This document shows positions 5,183 through 10,697 of a stretch of 10,697 nt of DNA, in pieces. The translations under genes were made by a program, and so were the position numbers. The stretch covers positions 1 to 10,697 of the forward strand of contig JAIRZX010000473.1 of assembly GCA_031267005.1 (NCBI GenBank), read 5' to 3'. The stretch comes from Deltaproteobacteria bacterium. GTDB lineage: Bacteria; Desulfobacterota; Desulfarculia; Adiutricales; Adiutricaceae. The notes beneath the pieces are model-generated. The model made no database searches. It had not been told where the DNA came from and saw nothing but the letters and a program-made list of their open reading frames with translations. Positions within the stretch are counted from its first letter, which is position 1; each line of letters starts with the position of its first letter.

Positions 5183-7600
5183 GTGAGCAAATACCTGAAA
5201 GGCCTTTTGAACAAACCGCTCAAGGCGGCCCTGAAAAGGGTCGACTTCGTGAAGCTCATGATCAGGCTGAGCCTCCTGGAACCCGGAAGATCCTACGCCG
5301 AGCGCGACGCGCTGGGCCCGGCCTTCCCCGACCAGGAGCAGATAGCCCGCCTGGCCGTGGATCTGGCCGAGCGGGCCGCCGAAGCCAAGGGCGACAGGGC
5401 GCCGCTCCGCCGGGAACTCCAGGGCCACGTGGATCTCATAAGCTGCCGCTACGACTGGGAACTCCACAGGACCAGCAAGGCGGCCTGCTACAACGTCATC
5501 ACCCACCTCTTCGAGACCGTGGACACGGACTGCCTCTACGTCTCGAAGGACCGGCGCGAGCTCAGGCACCTGGACAAGCTGAAGAAGGCCAGGGACGACG
5601 GGATCGGGGTCGTGTACCTGGTGAACCACACCTCCCACTTCGACGAGTTCATCTTCAACGTCTTCCTGGACTCATGGGGCTTCCAGCTGCCGCTGTTCGC
5701 CGCCGGCCAGAACATGATGGCCACCCCCAGCCTCACCAAGCTCTTCATGCTGGGGTCCTACGTCATAGTGAGGAAAGGCGCCTCCCGGAGCTACCTGTCC
5801 GCGCTGTTCCACTACTGCCAGGCCCTGGCCGAGATGGGCAAGCCCCAGGGCATCTTCCTGGAGGCCTGGTCCGGGGGGGCGAGGACCCGGGACGGCTCGC
5901 TCAGGTACCCCAGAAGGCTCGTGACCATCCAGGGGGCCCTGGCCGCCCGCGGGGACGTCATAATCCAGCCCGTGGTCGTGAGCTATTCCAGGGTGCCAGA
6001 GGACCTGGACCTCTCCGAGGGGAGGAGCCTCCTGTCCTGGGCGAACGGGACCAGGCTCTCAGGCGTCCTGAAAAGCCCCCTCTCGCCCCTGGAGGGGCTC
6101 GCCCGGGGCGCTAAGGGCCTCTTCGGGAGGACCTTCGTGGGCTTCGGCGAGGGGAGGTTCCTCTCCGAGCTGGTGGAGGAGCGGGCCAAGGACCCCCAGG
6201 GCCTGGAGCTCGACGAGTTCACGGCCCTCTACGCCATAAAGGAAATAGCCCGCGACAAGAAGATCATGGCCTCCCAGCTGGCGGCCCTGGGGCTGGGGCT
6301 GGCCATGAAGAGGGGGACCCTGGACGTGGTCGCCTGCGCCGAGGAGTCCCTGGATGTCATCCGCGACTACCACGTCAGGGTTTTCGACGCGGAGCCGGAC
6401 CAGGAGGACTTCGTCCGCGACCACCCCATGAAGGACGTGGTGGAGGACGGCCTGAAGTCCTTGAGGATGCGGGGCGTGGTGGGCTCGAGCCCCTGGGTGA
6501 GGAAAAGGCTCCCCCGGGTCCTCTCCCCCCACGGGCTCACGTACTACGCCACCCACAGCGACCGGAGGCTCTACAGCCCGGCCGGCAAGGAGAACATGGT
6601 GGTCTGCGGGGGGGGCCCATGGGGCTTCGCCATGGTGACCTTCGTGGGCAGGAGGACCATAGGCGACAGGAAGTTCCACAACTCCTCCCTGTCCCTCTTC
6701 GACCCCGACGAACAGCTGGTCCAGGAGATAGCCGACTCCCGCTCGCGCCCGGAGTTCCCGGAGCTGAGGCTCCCCAAAAACGTCTTCCCCACCTCCGACT
6801 CGGTGGAGGCCTTCAGGAAGGCCAACGACGTGATCATAGCCGGGCCCCCGGACCGGGCCGGGGCGATGCTCGCCACGGTCTTCGGCTCGGCCCCGGAGCT
6901 GAGGAGCCTCATCCTGGCCGTCCGCGGCTTCGATCCCCTGACGCACCGCCTGGCCGTGCAGATGGCCTGGGAGGCCGCCGCCGCCGCAGGACGCCCTGAA
7001 GTGAACATCCTCGCCCTCTCCGGCCCCTTCGAGCCCCAGGATCTGGTAAGCGACAAAGGCGGGCTGTGGCTCCTGGCCGGGCCCAAGCGCGGGGAGAAGC
7101 ACCCGGAGACTCCCCTGTTCAGGTTCGGGCGCTTCAAGGTCCGGGAGAGCCACGATCCGCTGGGCGTGGAGATAGCGGCCGCTCTGGCCGACGCTTACAG
7201 CCTCTACGGGGCCTACCTCAAAGCCCACCGGGAACTGAAGGGCCCGGAGGATCTCGCGAGGTTCGTAATGGAGGTCTCCTCCGAAGCCAAGCTCCTGGCC
7301 CTGGCGCTGGGCGCCAAGCCTGACACCTTCGACGCCGACAGCCCGGCCTGGCTCGCCGAGTTCGTTTACAGCGCCCTCTCGGCCGCCAAGCTCCCCACGG
7401 TGAAGCTCGCCGCCCAGAAGGGAGGGGACGCCTTAAAGGAGCTCGCGGTGGAGCGGGAGGAGGAGGGCTCGTCCGAGCGCTGGCCAGACCGGGGCCTTCT
7501 CGGCTTCCAGGCCGTGCATTCGGCGCACCTGATCGCCAAGCACATCTCGCTCAAGACCCCCCACCTGGAGCGGGCCGACAAGATCTTCTGGGGGGGCTGA
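5183..7600 (+). CDS. PlsB/GNPAT-like glycerol-3-phosphate acyltransferase fused to a GpsA-like domain
   Basis: 805 residues in two parts. The first (about 1-420) is a PlsB/GNPAT-type acyltransferase: block I NHTSHFD (148-154, catalytic His149 and Asp154), block II GSYVIVRK (191-198), a block III region LEAWSGGARTRDG (226-238) where EGxRSRxG is usual, and block IV IQPVVVSY (261-268). Family role: acylation of glycerol-3-phosphate, the first step of phospholipid synthesis, at the inner membrane. The second part (about 471-720) follows NAD-dependent glycerol-3-phosphate dehydrogenase (GpsA): GGGPWG (476-481), LPKNVFPTSD, LSGP (612-615) and GVEIAAALADAYS (661-673). In GpsA the last motif reads GVELGGALKN; here the catalytic Lys is Ala669 and the Asn is Asp670. 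The ATKG lysine is Arg581, and LSGPSFAKE reads LSGPFEPQD. This half is probably not a working dehydrogenase and may sense or channel glycerol-3-phosphate. GTG start with G-rich 5172-5177 as weak ribosome site. No membrane segment seen. Confidence 0.85.
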   Translation: MSKYLKGLLNKPLKAALKRVDFVKLMIRLSLLEPGRSYAERDALGPAFPDQEQIARLAVDLAERAAEAKGDRAPLRRELQGHVDLISCRYDWELHRTSKAACYNVITHLFETVDTDCLYVSKDRRELRHLDKLKKARDDGIGVVYLVNHTSHFDEFIFNVFLDSWGFQLPLFAAGQNMMATPSLTKLFMLGSYVIVRKGASRSYLSALFHYCQALAEMGKPQGIFLEAWSGGARTRDGSLRYPRRLVTIQGALAARGDVIIQPVVVSYSRVPEDLDLSEGRSLLSWANGTRLSGVLKSPLSPLEGLARGAKGLFGRTFVGFGEGRFLSELVEERAKDPQGLELDEFTALYAIKEIARDKKIMASQLAALGLGLAMKRGTLDVVACAEESLDVIRDYHVRVFDAEPDQEDFVRDHPMKDVVEDGLKSLRMRGVVGSSPWVRKRLPRVLSPHGLTYYATHSDRRLYSPAGKENMVVCGGGPWGFAMVTFVGRRTIGDRKFHNSSLSLFDPDEQLVQEIADSRSRPEFPELRLPKNVFPTSDSVEAFRKANDVIIAGPPDRAGAMLATVFGSAPELRSLILAVRGFDPLTHRLAVQMAWEAAAAAGRPEVNILALSGPFEPQDLVSDKGGLWLLAGPKRGEKHPETPLFRFGRFKVRESHDPLGVEIAAALADAYSLYGAYLKAHRELKGPEDLARFVMEVSSEAKLLALALGAKPDTFDADSPAWLAEFVYSALSAAKLPTVKLAAQKGGDALKELAVEREEEGSSERWPDRGLLGFQAVHSAHLIAKHISLKTPHLERADKIFWGG

Positions 7601-7623
7601 CGCCCCCGGGCCATTACCGGCCC
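7592..7623 (+). terminator. Tandem GC hairpins at the stop codon of the fusion gene
   Basis: GGGGGC (7592-7597) pairs with GCCCCC (7602-7607) around the tetraloop TGAC, and the TGA stop codon (7598-7600) lies in that loop. A second small hairpin follows (GGGCC 7608-7612 with GGCCC 7619-7623). There is no T-run, so this would be at best a non-canonical terminator or an mRNA 3'-end stabiliser. Confidence 0.35.
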
Positions 7624-7785
7624 CGCTTCCACCCGGCCGCCGTCCCCAAAGGCGGAAGCCGCCCGCGGCGGCCCGCCAAGCGGCAACCCGTCCCCGCGGC
7701 CGCAACCGCCCATGGCGGCCGGCCCCGCCTCAGCCGGCCCGCCCCGGCAACCCCCACTCCGCAAAGGGGCCCGGGCCCGGCATCA

Positions 7786-7810
7786 AGCCGCGGAACGGCC
7801 TTCCGCGGCT
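7786..7810. repeat. Perfect 10-base inverted repeat in the intergenic gap
   Basis: AGCCGCGGAA (7786-7795) and TTCCGCGGCT (7801-7810) are perfect inverted copies around a five-base loop, CGGCC. It lies in the 489-base gap between the fusion gene and the lipoprotein gene, which otherwise holds very GC-rich sequence with no recognisable gene. No T-run follows on either strand. It could be a binding site or a transcript-end hairpin. Confidence 0.5.
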
Positions 7811-7981
7811 CCCGCCCGTCGCGGTTAAACCTCTAAAGGCTTTGCGGAGCGACTTTCCCGCCGGGCCCCGCCCCCCGGCCATCTCCGGCAGGGCATGCGC
7901 GGATCCGCGGGACGCGAACGGCCCGCGCGGGCGGGACGGGCCGCAGTCCGGTCCCCGGGCCCAAGATCGATCGAGCTCAAG

Positions 7982-8009
7982 TTGACACGCCCTCCCCCTT
8001 AAGTGTAAC
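7982..8009 (+). promoter_or_regulatory. Predicted sigma-70-type promoter of the lipoprotein gene
   Basis: A perfect TTGACA (7982-7987) is followed after 16 bases by TGTAAC (8004-8009, 4/6 match to TATAAT). Transcription would start near 8016, about 75 bases upstream of the ATG at 8090. It is the clearest -35 box in the window and lies directly upstream of the only plus-strand gene in the area. Confidence 0.5.
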
Positions 8010-8089
8010 TTTAGGCGCTTCTGACACCTTGCCCCCAAAACCTCCCCGGCTTCCCGGTGCTTATCCCGCCCGAATACGGTGCCACTAAC

Positions 8090-9058
8090 ATGACGCTCCG
8101 CCCAGCCCACTGCCCCAAGGCCGCCCTGGCGGCTCTCCTCGCCCTCACTCTCTCCAGCCTCGCGGCCGGATGCGGGGTGGTGACGGACTTCGTCCACGAC
8201 AACGAGTACGACATCCCCTTCCTGGGCAAATTCGACTTCGTGAGCCCGGCCAGGCTCCGGGTCGGCATCATCCCCATCGAGGACCAGATAGGCCTGGGGC
8301 CGACGGACGCCGGCCAGCACCTCTCGAGGCTCGTCACCGAGGCCTTCGCGCGCCGATCCGAACTCTTGATGGTGGATTCCGCCACGGTGGCCGCGCACGT
8401 CCAGGGCCGCGGCTACCAGCACCCCCTCACCGCCGAGCAGGCGATGGCCATATGCCAGGATCTCAACCTGAACATCGTCATTGAAGGCGCCGCCGCCCAC
8501 TACGGCCAAAGCCAGCTCAGGGTCGGCTGGCGCAAGCTCGCCAGGTGGTTTACGGACCAGCAGCAGTACGTCCAGGTCCTCCTGACCCTGAGGGCCTACG
8601 ACCCCTCCGACGGGCTGGTGGTCACTTCCCGCTCGTTCGAGTCCAAAATCCACGTGGGCGACGCCGAGCCCCGCGGCGCCATGGGCGAGCAGGCGGTCTA
8701 CAAGCCGTCCCAGGAGGTCATCGAGGAGAGCCTCGACGAGGCCATAGACGGCCTCTACCTCCGCTCCCTGGACGGCATAATGGCGCTCCCCTTCAAGGCC
8801 AGGGTGATAAACGTTTCCGGAGGCCGCGCGGAGATAGCCTTCGGGCAGGACGTTTCCATGCCCAGGGGCGCGAAGTTCGTCAAGCTCTCGCATCTGGAGG
8901 ACATCGAAAACGACATCCAGGTCACCTACCACGTTCCGGGGGCGCCCTCCGTAAGGCTTACCGTAGCGGAGGTTAGCGGCAGCAGCTCGGTGCTGACGAT
9001 AGACTCGGGCGCGGAGAACCTGCAGCCGGGCGACTTCATACAGTCCTGGCGCCAGTAA
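8090..9058 (+). CDS. Outer-membrane lipoprotein with CsgG/FlgT-like domains
   Basis: 322 residues from the ATG at 8090. An in-frame GTG at 8057 would add 11 residues, but only the ATG puts a normal signal peptide first. That peptide has basic residues (R4, H7, K10), a hydrophobic run ALAALLALTLSSL and lipobox LAAGC with Cys28 as the lipidated residue. Residues 55-180 look like the CsgG/FlgT middle-domain fold: strand RVGIIPIED, a helix, ELLMVDS, helices with LTAEQAMAICQDLNLNIVIEG. Residues 235-320 end in a beta domain like the FlgT C-terminus (KARVINVSGGRAEIAFGQD, MPRGAKFVKL, LQPGDFIQSW). In those families the proteins assemble on the outer membrane, as a secretion channel (CsgG) or a flagellar basal-body ring (FlgT). 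No flagellar or curli gene is nearby, so the partner is unknown. No strong ribosome site is visible. The gene ends before a strong terminator and is probably transcribed alone. Confidence 0.85.
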   Translation: MTLRPAHCPKAALAALLALTLSSLAAGCGVVTDFVHDNEYDIPFLGKFDFVSPARLRVGIIPIEDQIGLGPTDAGQHLSRLVTEAFARRSELLMVDSATVAAHVQGRGYQHPLTAEQAMAICQDLNLNIVIEGAAAHYGQSQLRVGWRKLARWFTDQQQYVQVLLTLRAYDPSDGLVVTSRSFESKIHVGDAEPRGAMGEQAVYKPSQEVIEESLDEAIDGLYLRSLDGIMALPFKARVINVSGGRAEIAFGQDVSMPRGAKFVKLSHLEDIENDIQVTYHVPGAPSVRLTVAEVSGSSSVLTIDSGAENLQPGDFIQSWRQ

Positions 9059-9141
9059 CGAGAGCGGCCCGGCAACCCCGGTAACTTGGCTGAGAGCTGG
9101 ACTGCTGCCAGCGTTCCGCCCGACGGCCACCCTTCCGGACT

Positions 9142-9185
9142 GGGAGCCGGCCCTGCTCCCAAACTCGGGAGCGTTCGGCTCCCGA
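9142..9185 (+). promoter_or_regulatory. Four-segment alternative hairpins downstream of the lipoprotein gene
   Basis: Four segments can pair in two exclusive ways. Segment 1 GGGAGC (9142-9147) pairs with segment 2 GCTCCC (9155-9160) while segment 3 TCGGGAGC (9165-9172) pairs with segment 4 GCTCCCGA (9178-9185). Alternatively, 1 pairs with 4 (GGGAGCCG 9142-9149 with CGGCTCCC 9176-9183) and encloses a 2-3 hairpin. It lies 20 bases upstream of the intrinsic terminator. The arrangement resembles an attenuator, but no gene follows closely, so a 3'-end RNA structure or a small RNA is as likely. Confidence 0.45.
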
Positions 9186-9205
9186 CTCGCCCTACGATCG
9201 AAATT

Positions 9206-9249
9206 AAGCCCTGCGGCCTTTCTTTTACGATGCCGCAGGGCTTTTTCCT
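9206..9249 (+). terminator. Strong intrinsic terminator
   Basis: A perfect 12-base stem (AAGCCCTGCGGC 9206-9217 with GCCGCAGGGCTT 9232-9243) with a 14-base loop runs into TTTTTCCTTT. It is the best rho-independent terminator in the window. It lies about 150 bases after the lipoprotein stop codon and marks the end of that transcript. Confidence 0.85.
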
Positions 9250-9699
9250 TTCCCTGCGACGGCAAAGGATTCACGCTAACGGGGAGGGCGCAAAACGTGA
9301 CGCAAGGGGACAGGACTTAAGGGGCGCGCATTAGCAGAAAGGAGAACCGGCGTATGGCTATTTAAATTACCGTTCTCGTTTGAAGCGGAATTCAAGCCTG
9401 TCAAGAACGGAGTCCTTGGTATCCGTTCACTGGCCCAGTTCGGGGATATACAGTCCCCGGCCCTCCCGTGAACGCAGTAAATATTCACCTGAAGCGCAGA
9501 GTCGTAAAGGACGCCGTCTCTCCCGTTTTCATTCTCCCTTGGGACCTGTTCAGAAATTAACTATGCGTTATATTTTTTATTTTCAAATTATTTGTTAAAC
9601 GATGCATAATTCTGTTCGCCGCGGGATTTTTCACTGGCTTGATGTATAGAGTTAATTTATTGCTCAGGCGTAACTTTTCCCAATACATTTTTTTTATTG
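9250..9699. other. Intergenic stretch without a recognisable gene
   Basis: No gene is supported. A mixed-composition part (9250-9540) holds a small hairpin (GGGGA/TCCCC near 9436-9453) and an isolated AGGAG followed by an ATG whose frame closes at once. From about 9545 the sequence becomes strongly A+T-rich, which marks entry into presumably foreign DNA. The short open frames on both strands have no recognisable domain. Confidence 0.5.
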
Positions 9700-10102
9700 T
9701 CTAACCTGCATTTTACCTTTAATCCTGTTGATGTGGACGAGCTGAAAACCCAAATCAAGTTATGGCACGAAGGTCACAACTGGCTCGGAAACGAGCGCGC
9801 GTTTATCCAGTACTCGAGCCAAAATTATTTTTAAGAAAATAAATTTTCGCTCGTTCTGGCCGTTGCCGGGAATGCCGTCACGCCTTACCTCCATTATCAG
9901 GGAAAATCCGCTGGAGTTCCTCCGGCCAGACTTTTGCGCCTATCCTGATTTGCGGGTCAGAAATGCGCGGTTGTCGGCAATCGGAACGGTGCCCGCTATG
10001 TTCCAAAGCGGGTATTTAAAAATCAACGAGGAAATCTCCATCCCGATAGTCAAAAATAATAACGAAATTTGTAAATCTTACGGTAACTTTTCTAAATCCT
10101 AA
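9700..10102 (+). pseudogene. Frameshifted fragment of an AAA-ATPase-like/DUF1703 family protein
   Basis: Two adjoining reading frames give one broken protein. The first (to the TAA at 9832-9834) reads DVDELKTQIKLWHEGHNWLG, like the W-[YH]-[DE]-G-[YH]-x-W signature of the AAA-ATPase-like (PF09820-type) family, and ends SSQNYF. The second, shifted by one base, continues FKKINFRSFWPLPGMPSRLT, then PLEFLRP and PAMFQSGYLKINEEISIP, where family members have a W-F-x-x-G-x-P-[ST]-x-L segment and an L-F-Q-[TS]-G-Y-L-T-I segment. The shift falls near a T-run at 9828-9832. The Walker A half upstream and the C-terminal PD-(D/E)XK nuclease part (DUF1703) downstream are absent, and no start codon with a ribosome site is seen. 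Such genes are often multicopy in gut anaerobes; their role is unclear. Family assignment is from remembered motifs. Confidence 0.6.
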
Positions 10103-10487
10103 CCGTTCATGGCTCTGCATGGAAATGCGACAGCCGAACCGGCAGGCCCGGGGATCTACTTTCTTCGCAGAGCCCTGTTTCAGCCCCAATAAATTGTCGA
10201 AACCAGCAACCGTTAAAGAAACATTGTTTGCAGTTATGCTATTCATTGAGTGTACATCAGAAAACTCCAGAAAACGGCATAGCATATTGCGTGAACGGGA
10301 AAAAAAAACCCAACGGAAATACCGTCACAAAGATGCGGTACAGGATCCTCGTTTCGCTTTTAAATATTTCCGGGAGGCAACCAGAACAGTTACGAAATAC
10401 CAAACATTATATTAAAATTACCAGGCTGGCGCCCAGTTCCTACGCGCTTTCGGCAACCCAGCCGGACGTCCTGCGCTAAAAAGAAAG
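10103..10487. other. AT-rich stretch without a recognisable gene
   Basis: Low-GC sequence between the pseudogene and the gene at the right edge. Open frames of 80-100 codons exist on the plus strand (from 10119 and 10228), but they overlap each other, have no ribosome site and are rich in Arg, Lys, Asn and Thr, with no family pattern that I recognise. They may be further decayed parts of the upstream pseudogene or of another foreign gene. Confidence 0.45.
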
Positions 10488-10697
10488 TCAGGAAGCAGCT
10501 TTACAAGCGGAAGCTTGCGTAGCCCCGCCGTTGCTGGAAATTTCAACAATTTTCGCGGTGGGGGGAGTCGTCTCGTAGCCGTTGTCGCCGTTGTTGCGCA
10601 CTACAACGAATCTGTACTTGACTGAATCTCCGACTTGGAAGCCTTGCAACTTATCGAGATCTGATTTACGCATATCCGGTTTCATCCGGAATATGCC
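10488..10697 (-). CDS. 3' part of a small gene, possible cold-shock/OB-fold protein
   Basis: The minus-strand frame is open from the window edge to a TGA at 10488-10490. An ATG occurs at 10685-10683 but has no ribosome site in the 12 visible bases before it, so the true start probably lies outside the window. The visible 65-69 residues include SDLDKLQGFQVGDSVKYRFVVVRNNGD and TPPTAKIVEI. The order (hydrophobic, L-x-G-F, V-G-D-x-V-x-[YF], then a strand ending A-K-I-V) resembles the second half of a cold-shock-type OB fold, which would bind RNA or single-stranded DNA. The match is loose and the N-terminal RNP motifs cannot be seen. Composition is less A+T-rich than the debris beside it, supporting a real gene. 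Confidence 0.45.
   Translation of the reverse strand, partial: GIFRMKPDMRKSDLDKLQGFQVGDSVKYRFVVVRNNGDNGYETTPPTAKIVEISSNGGATQASACKAAS

Noticed and set aside
6059..7228. A 389-codon minus-strand open frame inside the acyltransferase fusion gene
   Set aside because: Antisense shadow with no recognisable motif, while the plus strand carries clear acyltransferase and GpsA-like motifs.
8057..8089. Upstream GTG start for the lipoprotein gene
   Set aside because: It adds 11 residues (MLIPPEYGATN) that would spoil the basic n-region of the signal peptide, and it has no ribosome site.
9142..9185. A tRNA or riboswitch downstream of the lipoprotein gene
   Set aside because: The stems are simple GGGAGC/GCTCCC pairs; there is no acceptor-stem/CCA layout, T-loop sequence or known riboswitch core.
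7730..9274. A 514-codon open frame on the minus strand opposite the lipoprotein gene
   Set aside because: It is the antisense shadow of a clear plus-strand gene in GC-rich DNA, is rich in Gly, Arg, Val and His without domain patterns, and runs across the terminator and promoter.
9380..9598. Open frames around 9276-9598 on both strands as small genes
   Set aside because: No ribosome site, no domain pattern, mutual overlap and a composition change within the frame.

Overview
The window is mostly very G+C-rich chromosomal DNA (about two-thirds G+C by eye). Its genes prefer G/C third positions, with frequent AGG (Arg) and ATA (Ile) codons. Diffusible lipid-synthesis enzymes and a lipobox lipoprotein point to a bacterium, probably a Gram-negative (diderm) one. 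Desulfobacterota or a similar gut/anaerobic lineage is possible, but this is a weak inference because nothing here is a phylogenetic marker. The two ends are A+T-richer and hold mobile-element debris.

Layout, left to right. 1-117: four copies of GGACATTTTAAA ending in TCTGACA, read as the end of an IS21-like insertion sequence that lies mostly outside the window. 118-494: non-coding leader with a promoter. 495-1001 (+): ybaK-type Cys-tRNA(Pro) deacylase. 1267-3753 (-): an intact 828-codon relative of DNA polymerase III alpha (DnaE) in which two of the three catalytic aspartates, the nucleotide-binding loop and the PHP metal sites are altered, and which stops before the HhH, clamp-binding and OB parts. 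3754-5182: non-coding, with a duplicated palindromic box around TATAAT sequences upstream of the DnaE relative, two G-quadruplex-type runs, a degenerate GGCC-type repeat field and the 3' remnant of an IS1634/IS4-like transposase. 5183-7600 (+): an 805-residue fusion of a PlsB/GNPAT-type glycerol-3-phosphate acyltransferase with a GpsA-like dehydrogenase domain that has lost its catalytic lysine. 7601-8089: non-coding, with hairpins and a promoter. 8090-9058 (+): a lipoprotein resembling CsgG/FlgT-type outer-membrane assembly factors. 9059-9249: four-segment alternative hairpins followed by a strong intrinsic terminator. 9250-10487: A+T-rich debris including a frameshifted AAA-ATPase-like/DUF1703 pseudogene. 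10488-10697 (-): the 3' end of a small gene that runs off the window.

The genes do not form one operon or an obvious pathway: each has its own promoter-like sequence or orientation. The common theme is the pseudoenzyme. The DnaE relative and the GpsA half of the fusion are both long, intact reading frames that keep the family fold signature while losing the chemistry. These two genes are the best candidates for something undescribed. No defence system, CRISPR array, tRNA or rRNA was recognised.
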